This document shows positions 47,801 through 59,034 of a DNA stretch of 64,000 bases, in pieces. The stretch comes from Liolophura sinensis (taxonomy: Eukaryota > Mollusca > Polyplacophora > Chitonida > Chitonidae): NCBI RefSeq assembly GCF_032854445.1, contig NC_088295.1, forward strand, positions 24,229,385 to 24,293,384. Reading direction: 5' to 3'. The notes under the pieces were generated by a model, which worked only from the letters and a program-made list of their open reading frames with translations, was not told where the DNA came from and ran no database searches. Each line of letters opens with the position of its first letter. Within the stretch, counting starts at the first letter, position 1. The translations under genes were made by a program, and so were the position numbers.

Positions 47801-50800
47801 ACTGTGTCTGTACAGGAAGTGACTTGTGTGATAGTAGCAGTGCACTTACAAACTTATAATGATCAAGGTCAGCACTGGCAGCCCAGTCTACTGTGTCTAT
47901 ATTGGTGGTAAGGTCAGCCAGCATGGTTGAGACTTGAGGGAACAGTTCACTGGCAAACCTGCCAAACACAACAAATACTGGTATATTGGTTCATCCTTTG
48001 ACTCATCTGGCCTCTCTGTAGATATAATTACATGTACATGCAGTTAATATCCTATAACCATTCACTTTTGTACACAAGTTGTCACAATATGTGTTTTATG
48101 TGCTTATTGCAAAATTGCTGAACTTGGAAGACCTCAACAAAATTTATTATTTTCTGAATACAGCCTTTGAACATGGTATTTTCTGAATTCAGCTTTCTGT
48201 AGGTTAACTATAACTAACTGGCACTCTGCCTTGTTCACCAATAAGACAATACCTGTAGATGTGGCTTTAATCAGATTACTAGTGGGGATTTAAAGCACTA
48301 AAACATATACCGATTAGCAATTGACAGCTGTTTTTAAAAAGCTTAAACCTCCATACTATTAAGAGACAAGCCTTGTAGCTGTGTTCTCTACTGAAGTGTA
48401 TGAATACTAACATGTGGTAGTTTGCCTCCAGTTTGAGGAATTCTCCAATATAAGGCTGCTGTAATCGGTTCAGCAAAAACTCTTTTCCACTGATGATATT
48501 TTGTAGGTAGTTATTCAATTCATTTATTTCTTTCACTTTCACTTCTGGAATTCAAACAAAACAGATACATAAGTGCTTATAGTAATATCTCAGCAACTCA
48601 ATGTTAATGATAAAACCAGACATGTTTACAGCTTGCAATAAATAAAATACATAACATTATACACACAGAGAAGACATTCTGTTTGGCCTCAAAACATGCT
48701 CTTTTTGTAATATTTCTACGTTCAAAATGAATCTACATGAACATATACTGTAAAGTACTTATTATTCGCTGGAATTTATTTTTGCAATTTTCTCCAAAAC
48801 TATGTTTGCGGGAATTAATTTTCGCGTACTTAAGAGAATAGTGAAAAACAAATCTTAAAATCTTCCAAGATATGATATGGCCAAAATTATTCAAGCACGT
48901 CAAACAGGTATCACCATGGGTGGTTTTAGTCCTCCTTTGTTTCCTGCGTTGTTGCTAACCCTCCTGATCTGGATCAGAGATTAAAACAATGGGGGATGGC
49001 TTATTACTACATAAGAAGATTACTTTCTTGCCTATCATGAACAGTGCTCAAACAGGTGTCAGTTCTTGTCGAATCATTGATGAGAACTTTTAAACACCTG
49101 GCAAAGTGTCTTGTCACCTGTTGAGCAGTTCAACACAAAACATATGAATTCACCATTATGGGCACCAGTCAATCATTCTTGATCAAGAAACGTGGTAAAT
49201 TTTGCATTGTTTTGAGTTTTAATCATCCTCTATAGCAGGTCAGAAAACGCAAACATTGCCACAGCTGTCAATCGGCCATTGTGCTGTTGTACACACTTCA
49301 CCGTTTGTTAGAAGCTCACTCATTGCACCACAGGAGAGACACAGCCAATGGATTAGCGTGTATCATTAGAAGCCAGCACGTGCTGGTATCTTTTCTTTCA
49401 CTTTACAGGCATAGCAAAGATTGATCAAACTAAAAACTCCCACTTTGTTTTATACCCACCAAGCCTTAGCACCAGAGTTTGTATATATATAAACCATAAC
49501 CTTCCCTGGTGTTAAAAAATTTAGCGGGCCCCTCGGGCTTTCTTAGCAGAACTCCCGTCACCCTGGCAAAGATTTCACTTCATTATTACTACTACCTGTA
49601 GTATGTGATTCGATATTGGATATTTTTTTCGCTGGAATTATTTTTCACGGTAAATTACTGCTGCAAAATCCGCGAAAATTAGTTCCAAGCAAAAATAAAG
49701 TACTTCACAGTAAGTACTACATCCATATCTGGATTTTATGAGTAAATATAAAAGTTAGACCATATTTAAAAGATTAAGCATAAATTTATGACAGTGAATC
49801 AATACAGCTAAAAAAACAGTCCAGCGATAACCCTTGATGTCTCTTTTTGCATTTTATTTACATGTACTGTAAAATGAAAAAATGTAAGAAAAACAAAAAA
49901 AAAACATCATGAAAACCCGTCTATGAATCTGCATGGAATTCTCTTTCAGATAATGCATACTTTATTTAAAGCTGTTCCATTCCCTTACATCAGAGATAAA
50001 AGACATGCTTATACACATGTATTGCACATGCTTTTTAATCAGACCAACCCATACCTAACATATCCAATTGAGTTATGTCCCTTGTTTCTTTATCGTCCAC
50101 AAATTTCTGCACTTCAAGGAGAACCTATCAATATAAAGAGTTTTACATCAGGCAATAATAAACTTTATGCTGGTACCCAGTTGTCCACTAGCTGTTTGTC
50201 AATGAACCTACCGGGGGCTTTATTTTCGTCACTTCAGAATCTAAACGCATTCCTGCAGATTTGTCTTAATGGAATCCATCAGAATCTAGCCTAAATCTTT
50301 ACATGTACAACAAATCACATGTCCCAGCCATGTCAAGGTTTTAACCCTTAACATTATAGTCAACATTTAAGCCTAATGCCCACTTGTTCAAAGAAGGAAG
50401 CTAATATAAATCCGAAATTTGAAAACATTTGGTAATTCTGAAAAATATTTTTGTGACTTTTTGTGGGAATGCAAGGAGATTTCTGTAGTTTTGGCTCATG
50501 GGAGTCATGATGATATGCAGCAAGCACTATGGTGGGAGGAAACCGGGCAGAGCCCACGACCATCTACAACTTGCTGGAAGACCTTGCACAGCTGGAGAGA
50601 AGCCTGCTGGCTTGAGCTGTACTTGAACTTACAACGATTGCATTGGTGAGAGGCTCCTGGGTCCTTGTGCTGCACTAGCACAGTAACCACCAGTCCACAG
50701 AGGCCCCTACCACATGTACAAATAGCTACATGCACTAATCCAGAGTGCACAGCAGTAAATTTTAACAAACCCACACATATACTACCTTATTGTGTTCCCT

Positions 50801-51203
50801 TCTCTTTGTTGTAATTTCTCTCAGAAGTGAAATCAGTTTTAAAGAGGGGAGTTTTTCTTTTGTCTCTTTCATCATATCTGCACATTCATGATCTGTTCTC
50901 TGAAGCAAAAAAATATGGCAGTGAGATTACATTCCTTAACCATCCTGCTCCAAACGTTGCAAGTTCATGACGTAAACGTAACTTCATTCCAAAACAAGCA
51001 GCTCAGCGAAATGCATTGAACCGTTCAATGAACGTTAATGTTGTTTTCGTTAGAAATAAAAACATTCTCGGACATACCCGAAGATGGCCTGTTTTCTCGG
51101 CCAACAACAAGGCATTTGTCATCGACCTGGAGATTGTATTGTCCCAGGGATTGTGGGACTCGTCTACATCAATGCCAATACTTGATAAAATTGACATTTG
51201 CAT
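44814..51203 (-). CDS. HAUS2: HAUS augmin-like complex subunit 2, six coding exons
   Basis: Exons 51203-51078 (126 nt), 50899-50786 (114), 50106-50055 (52), 48544-48412 (133), 47958-47850 (109) and 44936-44814 (123, stop TGA). All phases agree and give 218 residues; vertebrate HAUS2 has about 235. Family signatures are HNPWD near residue 18, ISLLREITTKRREHNK, the segment DDKETRDITQLDMLE in the 52-nt exon, NELNNYLQNIISGKEFLLNR, PYIGEFLKLEANYHM, FASELFPQVSTMLADL, and the C-terminal heptads VAKMQTHFQTLCRLRDALNQ. The protein is predicted mostly helical and coiled-coil. HAUS2 is part of the augmin complex that recruits gamma-tubulin ring complexes to spindle microtubules. I chose the first ATG (51203-51201); a second in-frame ATG follows two codons later. 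The last intron holds a large array derived from the 47958-47850 exon. Confidence 0.85.
45240..47849 (-). repeat. 89-bp tandem array of HAUS2 exon/donor copies (about 26-28 units)
   Basis: The unit is 89 bp (for example, successive ACTTAC motifs at 45844 and 45933). On the minus strand each unit holds an AG, about 47 bases equivalent to the 3' end of the HAUS2 exon 47958-47850 (encoding VDWAVSADLAHYKF in the parental frame), a perfect GTAAGT donor and about 40 bases of intron. The genuine exon and its donor at 47849-47844 form the right-hand end of the array. Units differ by a few substitutions (GATCAAG/GAGCAAG, TACTG/TACTC). Some are shortened, for example the AGCATTGATAGC variants near 46226, 46529 and 47736. 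A SINE interrupts the array at 45405-45648. Confidence 0.93.
45405..45648 (-). mobile_element. SINE family 1 copy inserted inside the HAUS2 array
   Basis: The same head, B box, body and A-rich tail as at 22095-22376, inserted between GTGGTGATTTGATT and GATTTGTGTGATAGC of one 89-bp unit; GATTTG is repeated on both sides as a likely target duplication. The array therefore predates this insertion. Confidence 0.88.
48746..49712. mobile_element. Non-autonomous DNA transposon (MITE) in a HAUS2 intron
   Basis: Terminal inverted repeats: TACTGTAAAGTACTTATTAT at 48746 against the reverse complement of GTACTTCACAGTA at 49700-49712. They continue inward through CGCTGGAATT and TTCGCG blocks on both sides. 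The ends are TA, as after Tc1/mariner-type insertion. No coding capacity is visible between them. Confidence 0.75.
50512..50705 (-). mobile_element. SINE family 1 copy (tail truncated) in a HAUS2 intron
   Basis: ATGGTGGGAGGAAACCGGGC through TTGCATTGGTGAGAGGCTCC to CCACAGAGGCCCC matches family 1 on the minus strand. It lies between exons 50786 and 50106. Confidence 0.8.
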
Positions 51204-51299
51204 CCTAAACACTATCGAAACCCGTTTACCATTAAAAACCAAAATATTTGTATTTACAGCCGTGGAAGACAAAATGTATCTTCTTTCGCGAAAGAGCGA

Positions 51300-54200
51300 T
51301 GCACATCATCAAACCTCTGCTGCGGCCTTTTCACATTGACGTATTATTGCGCAGATTCGCTATCCGCGTACCAACATTTTACAGTCATCAAAGACACTGA
51401 CTTTTCTGTAAAAAAAATAATTGCTTTCCGCATTATTATGTGCCTACAAACTTTTTTTATTAAACAATTTATTTTTGTTCTCGAGAATGTTTAATGTATA
51501 TGTAATACAATGACATATGCATATGGAATGCAATGAAATGGATTATTTTGACGAGTTGCCTGCTAAAGAGAAACCAATTGGTTTTACCCTACGTTCGCAC
51601 ATATTCATTATAAGAGTTCAAAAGCCTCAGTATGCTCCTCAGGTAGATATATTATATTACGGGGCTACCCTGCGACAAACTGATCATGAGGGTTGTTCCA
51701 ACCTGTAGACGATTGTATTCGTAGCAATGACCGTGTTCCCATTACACGGGAATAAACATGATATTCCAGTTTACCCTGCATAGGCCCATACTGCCAGGCA
51801 AACTGGGTACGCTCATCAGATGCACAATATGGGGTTAACCGACCACATTTTAAAAGCTGGTATACGTGCACAGCCGTAATTATCTCATGTACTCTCTCTA
51901 TTATTCAACTCAGTAAAGGCCAAATTGTGTTTTGACGTGCACGCCATTCACACCAGGAGTTTAATTTAATGAAGATTATGCACTCACGTCGTGTGCAGCT
52001 CTCAGGTAATATTTTCCGAGGCGTACCTGTACATGTACATACATACATATGTATGTACATTTTGAGAAATATTGTCTTTTAGCAATATTATATATGCATC
52101 GTATTTTCAATACAAGAGCCGTGTATTACTGTATAACATATGATTTATTATCTACTATAAATGATTTGATTGGTATGTGTCTTTTATCACAAAAAACGGC
52201 TTAATTCCTACATACCGGTATATTATCATTATGTCAAGTATGGGCCTATGTCCAACTATTGTCTTTATACTCAGCATAAGTAATGATTTATGCCCCTGCA
52301 TGACAAAATACAAAGCATCTTTATGAGTCACGTTTAATACACAACTAGATCTAACCACAACTACACAAAATACAAAGCATCTTTATGGAGTCATGCTTAA
52401 TGACTAGGTCAACTAGGTCTATTTACAGAAGATCACATCGATCGCATCGCAATGATTTGTTAATCAAATAACTTTCTGAAATTCCAGTGCATTGACATCG
52501 AACAATATATATAGGCTAGGGCCTATATACGTTCAATAACAATCTAGGCCTATATGTAAACTTCTAACATCATACAGTTAAAGTAATTTGTTATTTGAAG
52601 AAGCAAAAAACATGCATCACAAACTACAACAAAAACGGGTTTAAATTAAGTTTTGAGAATCTTTTCTTGACAACGAATACCTGTCACAAAGTCACATGCC
52701 AGCCACGTATGTCAAAAAGTAGCACCAGCTATTTATATGTTTGCCTTTCACATACAGCAGTGCGAATCGGTAGGTCTATAGCTAGTGTATGCATGTTCAC
52801 AAAATGTGGTGGTTGTATCACATGGGTGTTGATGAGAGAAATCAGTTTGCTTGAGTTTTCTCTGTTAACACCTAGAAAAATAGTTCGATTTTCTAGTCTC
52901 TGTGTATACTTCAAGGCCTATTTATATGTGTTAACACAAAGCGTGTGTATTCTGCTGCATGGTAATAGGCCGGCTATAACTATAAAACTATACACCCCTC
53001 ACATATATAATAAACATAGCTATAATTTTTGTTTTATTCACAAATGTCATTGTTTTCGCCCTTATGGTCCAAGAGAGAGATCCCCTCCCCCTGGACCTCT
53101 ATCGAAAACAATATCAATGACGCGCATGATAATGAAGTCCGCTATCCCGTATGTAACCAGTTTGAAGCATTTAATTTCTGTCCTATCAATATTTTAGCGA
53201 CATCCATGGTTAATCATTTTTAAAGGTTAGACCTCTAAACTAATTATATAGACACAGATCTGTTGATCTGAGCAGAATCTGGCGTGATTACTGAAATGAA
53301 AATGCAACCTGCTGTAAGAGTACAATTCTCCTTCACAGGTTTAAGCACGGAGATAATGCAGGATACGCTGTACAATGCAGGACCGTTTTTTTGTTTCTAC
53401 CGTTACGATGTGAGCATATTTAGGATAAAGGCTTAGTTTAAGACTTTCGTTGCCATGGGCGGTATGTGAAGTTCTATTTTCTGTGCGTGTAATAATTAAC
53501 AGAGGTAGCCTACTAATATGTTTTAAAATGATTACGCTCTTGTAAAACCCGGTCATTGTGAGTCTCGGGCTGCTGAGTCAGATGTGTGGCAGGGTTTGTG
53601 AATTGTGTCTGCAGCGCGAAAACAAGTTGACAGAGCAGTGTACCATTTCGTCTACGTGCTGACAAATGTAACAAAAATCTTATTCAATTGAAAATGAAAT
53701 AATCACAGAACTCGTTAAGTTTAAGTCTTTGGACACATTAAACGGTATATTTAGGCAAGATTATTGGACTGTTTTCTTCTTGGCGTGCGCAAGGTTTTCC
53801 GCCATGATTAACGGGGTGCTGTAAGGCACGTCCGTGAAGGCTTGAGGTTCAAGTTGAGTTTCACACGTTGTACATAAGTTTTTCAGGTAAACCATCAAGA
53901 ATGTTAAAATTCAACACGTCCAATACATTATTCGGCCCTAGTTACCAAGATATTGTAAATGCATATTAGGGACTAAGCCAGATCTTTTGTAAAGTTGATT
54001 AGACAAATTGATGTTTGTAGGTTACAACAACAACGCTGTCATAATTATTAGACATGCGTCATCACGCAAGGCCATATACCCACCTGTTGTTTCCAGCCCA
54101 GGTAACCTAAACTTTGTAGATTAGAGATGTATGTTTATGATACGAAGATATCTCAAATATGTTCATGGACCATTGATTCAGCTGGTAATTCGACACCACG

Positions 54201-55824
54201 AGCCTGTTTTCACAAAACTTCGTAAATTAATTTTTCGTAAATTTTTTCGTAACTGACATCACCAGATGGAACCATAAGCTAAACAACATCTTTTATGAAA
54301 AAGTTATAAGAAATATGACAGATTGCGAAAGTGACCCCAGTTGCTTAGTCATGTAGTCATGAGGTGAGGTCGCCAAAGCAAGTGAATGGTAGAACGATTC
54401 TGTGGCTCATTATACCCTACGGCCTGGCCAATTCCATCTAATATGCTATTTTAAACTTTTGAAGTTCATCATCCATCCCTGTCTCTCATTAAATATGGTG
54501 CCAATTTCAAACTTCCACCTCCCTTCCACTCTTGGCAATTGCACCTGCTCTGCTTATTTCCTTGTCATTTTCCGATGGAGTCTCTAATACTATCCTCTTA
54601 ATTTACCATTGATACCTATATTATTGAATTTGCAATTTTGAAATGCAATTCTATCACTTGTTATGACATGACATAAAGTCACTATCAATTTCATAATTTT
54701 GATTAGCTCAAAAAATAGAAGAAAAAAAAAGAAAGAAAAAAAGAAAAATATTAGTTTGGGTGTGTTATTAGGTGTGATTCTTCCTTTTATGTTAAAACTT
54801 AATTACCGTAAATCACTTTTAGCTGATGATTTTAAAAAGTGTATCCCATGATTCCTTGTGTCTGGTTGTAATTCTTGGTAATAAGACATAGCTCAGGTCA
54901 TTGGGGGTCTGAGGAGTGTGTTCACAAGGTTGTACATGCTTGTGACAAGACCAGTAAACGCGTTTGCGCTTCACCGAACATGCAGCTGTTACCTCTAGTA
55001 GAATCGTTGCACAGCTACTGCTAGAATGCCCATCTCACATGTGGTGTGCCAAGTGAGTTGTGCGAAAATGCTTCAGTGAGCAACGAAATGTTAGCACAAG
55101 TGCCACCTCTACATATCTTCTTCCAAAATGCGTGTTTCGCCTATGGTCTGCAAGAGTGTGTCATGCCAAAAACAGGCGGATTGAGACTAGACGGTGAAGC
55201 GGTAACAAATAGACCTACATTGATAAGCGTGCAGGTCTTTCAAAACATCACTGAACAACGAACATGTGTCCTTAAGTAAATAAATATCCATATGTGTTTT
55301 AGAAGCTAATTTACAAATACAAATACAACACTTTTCTGCTGCCAAGTTACTGCAATTAGGGTCCAGCTTAGCAGGTTTACCCTTGTTGCAGTAAGAAAAT
55401 CTATTTTCATGCAATTTGCTTGAATCAGTACTCATGATCACACCTTACCAATGTAGGCCTTGATGGCCTAACAGTAGCATTCATTAATCTACCCCATGTG
55501 GTGAGGGCCAGCAGCCAGGCTGTCACTGGTTGTCAGGGGGCTGATCCCCTGTCATCTCCTTCATCAACTCAATTCAGCTAAACTTTACGACCAGAAATTT
55601 TCGGCTAAACTCTATGTGATTTTTGGTATAGGGATTAAATATGTCTTAACGCTTCATTGACATATATCAAGGATGAACTACAGAGGATCATGGTTGCCTT
55701 GGAAAGTACAGAGGTTCATCACCCAAGCCTCCCAGGAAGCTGATAAAATATTTTACACCTTATAAGGTTCTAATATGGTGAAACATTAATTTTTTGTGTC
55801 TCGATATTCACTTCCACTGTGCAG
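51300..55824. other. Intergenic region between divergently transcribed HAUS2 and UBE4A
   Basis: HAUS2 is transcribed leftward from about 51.3 kb and UBE4A rightward toward 55.8 kb. Promoters of both and the non-coding first exon of UBE4A should lie here. A short palindrome, ACATACATATGTATGT, is near 52040. No other gene was supported. Confidence 0.5.
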
Positions 55825-58800
55825 GGCTAGGCCATCAGTGATAACAAGATGAGTGGAGGAAAAGACGTGGCCTCTAATCCCTTTGCTGCATTATTTTCTC
55901 CTGTTCCACAAACACAGCCACTGAATGCTGAGATTACCCTGAGTAGGGGTAAAACACAGAAATGTGATACTTCAGGTATGAATTATCTCATAATTGTATA
56001 TGGAATATGCATAAACATTTGCACAAATGACGCATTGGGTGGAACATACAGGGTTATCACGTGAGAGTAGCTGGTTACTGAAAGGCTCTCGCTTGCTCAA
56101 ATGGTAAAAATGCATGCCATGGCCAGATATAGCACATGTAGGGCAATGTTGAACAACTCATAAGGGTGCGGGGTTAGAAAGTTATGATTTCAAGCGACAA
56201 GATTTTAATGTTTTCTGTTATTTGGTATATAAAAATGGTGACATCTAGAGGTTTGCAAATCTAAAGGATGCTCAAACTATTCTACGAGATCAACCCCTAC
56301 ACTTGCTCGCTGCGATTGCGAAACCTTGACCAATGTGGTTGTGTTCTAATCCAGCGTCTGCATTTTTGATTACTGCTTAAAGCCAGGTGATTTGCTGGCA
56401 CCTGATGAGGTGTGGCTTACACTGGGCACTTCTGTTTCCTGTGTCCATAAATTTGACTGTGGTCGTGTAGATGAAAGGGTCTTTATTACAACATTAAGTG
56501 CAAATCAGTCAAATAAATAAGTGCTAAAGTTTAGAAAGAAACACTTAAGGTGTGTAATGTAAGGGTTGTTCTGCAAAAATTAATATGTTGATGCGATCTG
56601 GTAATATATAATTCTGAGATACTGCAATGGAAATATTAATTTTCAAATTCAGTGTCAAATTGCTTCAAAACATACATTTCATTGCTTGACTAATGTGATA
56701 AAATTTTATTTGTCATTGATATTTATGTGTTTCATTTTTGTAGGTGTCAGCACGAATCCTTCCTCAAGCACTGAAACCACCTTGAAATCAGAAAGTACCA
56801 TCAGCAGTTTGGCCGAAGAAAAACTAGATATTGACAGATTACTGGAAAGGATATTTTTGGTCACCCTTGATAAAGGTTTGTTTAATTACTAAAGCTACAG
56901 GTGTACATATTTGTTTATACTCTTTCAACTGTGCGGTTCCTTGACTACCATGACTGCTGGAAAACTTCATTTCTGGAAACAACCTCATTAGACAAACAGA
57001 ACAGTGTCTTCTATCACAGTACCAGTATTTGAAGTATTCAGTGCTGCCTTTAGCCTCTTCTTTGTGTGAGGCAACACAAAGGTACATTCAGAAATCAATG
57101 CAAAGAAATGTAAACCTACAACTGAAGCAGTTCTACTGAGCAGGTAGCTGAATTAATGAACAGTGTGTATCTCTGGGTTGTCAATGTTTGGACTCTCCTT
57201 TGCTACTGCAAGTCACCTGGTTGGCGATACCCCGAGCTGTCACTCTCTGCTTCTTGATGCTTTGTTTCAAACAGATAGCCTTGCAAGCTCAAATCACTTT
57301 CAGTTTCATCAAAGCTAAAGCTTTAGTCATCGTGCTTTTATGATTGTTAGGGTTTCTGTTTCGCGAAGCAGAAGAGCTACTCGATATAGTTAAGCATGAT
57401 GACATAATAAAACTGGCTCTTATTTAAAGCTAAGAGCACTTCAACTTTAAAGTGTCATACTTTGGATGCACACATTCTTTGCAAAGTTTTAATTATACTG
57501 TTTGAGGTCAACATTAACTCCACTATTTGAGATACAGTTTTATGAAATGTAGCCTTTCTTTTTAAATGTGTGAAGATTTTGAATTCATTCTTCACAGAAT
57601 CGCATTTTGTGTTAACAGAAACAGGAACAGACTTGAGTCGTCCCATCAGGTGTGTGTTTCTGGGAGATGTTCTGGATTTTCAAGAGGAGCAGACATGGCT
57701 AGAAATAGACAAGGTAGATCAGGTAGGTCAGTCAGGTGTCAAAAGAGCCAAGAAGTTTCTATTACAGACTATGATAGCACAATAGCACATTTTTACTCGA
57801 TTTTGTATGTTTGTCCATCCATATTCGTGTCTGGGCTTTACCTCCGAGAGTTTTCCACATAGAGCTTTAATTTTTGTTGGATACATAGACATACAGATGA
57901 CGATATGTCGCTACTCACATTTGTCCATTTTCGCACTTGTCATCGTAACCAGGTATGCATTTTCCCCATATATACTATATAAATAGATATGATGTGTCCG
58001 GGCTGTAACTCCAACTGTTTTCTGCGTAGAGTTTTAATTTTGGTGGATACATACATACACAGATGTTGAGGCGTCGCATCTCATATTTGTACATTTTCGC
58101 TGTTGTTATGATAATCAGATAGCCATATTACTTATATATACTGTATAAATAGCTATGATTTGTGTCCGGGCTATAATTTGTTTTCTGCATAGAGTTTTAG
58201 TTTTTGGTGGATGCATTCATATACAAATGACGATGTGTTGCAACTCGCATTTGTTTATTTCCACAGTTGTCAAAGTTATAAGATCGCCAGTTTCCCTTTA
58301 TGTACTATGTAAATAGTTATCATTTTATGCCGGGGCTATAACTCAATTTCATTTTTGGTGGATACATACATACACAGATGACGATGTGTCACGACTCATA
58401 ATTTGTCCATTTTCGCAATTGTCATGGTAACCAGAGTGCCATTTTCCGTATATACCAAATAAATAGATATGATTTCATATCCTATATTTTGCAGTTGCCA
58501 TGGTAACCAGATAGCCATTTTCGTTATATATACTCTATAAGTAGATATGATTTCGTGTCCGGGCTACAACTCTCAACCTCTCAACTGTTTGCTGCATAAA
58601 GTTTTCATTTGAGGTGGACACATTCATCCACTTGCGTGGTTGCCATGGTAACCACATACCTATCATCAGCACCTGAATGAAGATTCGTCTCAGGGGTTAA
58701 ACTCACCACAGTGCTGCTGGTATTCTTTTATAGATTTCAAACAAATGCATTTGTGTTCACCTGTACTCTTGTACCAGATACAGGTGGAAGGCCCTGGGTC

Positions 58801-59034
58801 AGCATGTTGTAACTTTGGCTTACCTGTCATGGTTGTAATCACTGTGATGTTCTGCTTCAGATCGTGTTTGGTCGACTGATGTTGGAGGACCCAGGTCAAC
58901 ATGTTGTGGTCACTCGAAAGGGTTCAGACAGTGGGTCAGAATTGAGAGAGGCCAGTTTGGCAGGGGAGACAGAGGTGCTTCGCTATCTCTTTACATCCTA
59001 CCAGAGACTCAAAGAGATTTCTCTGGAAACTAAG
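55825..59034 (+). CDS. UBE4A: Ubiquitin conjugation factor E4 A, N-terminal exons only
   Basis: Exons: 55825-55975 (acceptor GTGCAG, ATG at 55849), 56744-56875, 57598-57722 and 58861-59034, joined in phases 1, 1, 0, 0. The protein begins MSGGKDVASNPFAALFSPV, matching the SNPFAALF start of UBE4A. It continues with DIDRLLERIFLVTLD, RPIRCVFLGDVLDFQEEQTW and FGRLMLEDPGQHVV, then RYLFTSYQRLKEI. These line up in order with the first 170 or so residues of vertebrate UBE4A. The acceptor ending TTCACAG at 57597 is preferred over an in-frame AG at 57618 because of its pyrimidine tract. UBE4A is a U-box E3/E4 enzyme that extends ubiquitin chains. The helical core and C-terminal U-box are not in the window, and I find no following exon before 64000. 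A non-coding first exon lies upstream of 55825. Confidence 0.9.
57826..58660. repeat. About 165-bp minisatellite in a UBE4A intron, five partial copies
   Basis: Repeated blocks share, in order, GTCCGGGCT, a GAGTTTTAATTTT segment, GGTGGATACATACATA, ACAGATGACGATGTGT, TTTGTCCATTTTCGC, a GTCATGGTAACCAG segment and ATAAATAGATATGAT. Starts fall near 57826, 57989, 58157, 58328 and 58555; one is truncated. It lies wholly between the exons at 57722 and 58861. Confidence 0.85.
58494..58652. promoter_or_regulatory. Two RFX/X-box-like palindromes inside the UBE4A minisatellite
   Basis: GTTGCCATGGTAAC at 58494-58507 and again at 58639-58652, matching the GTNRCC-RGYAAC two-half-site pattern bound by RFX factors. 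Weaker relatives (GTCATGGTAACCAG, GTCATCGTAACCAG) sit at the same place in the other units. Function is inferred only from the motif. Confidence 0.35.

Noticed and set aside
45240-47849. CRISPR-like array
   Set aside because: The whole 89-bp unit repeats with few changes; there are no unique spacers, and the genome is eukaryotic. The unit is explained by HAUS2 exon plus intron.
52595-53197. 200-residue frame on the plus strand
   Set aside because: Composition is that of AT-rich non-coding DNA and no domain or splice structure supports it.
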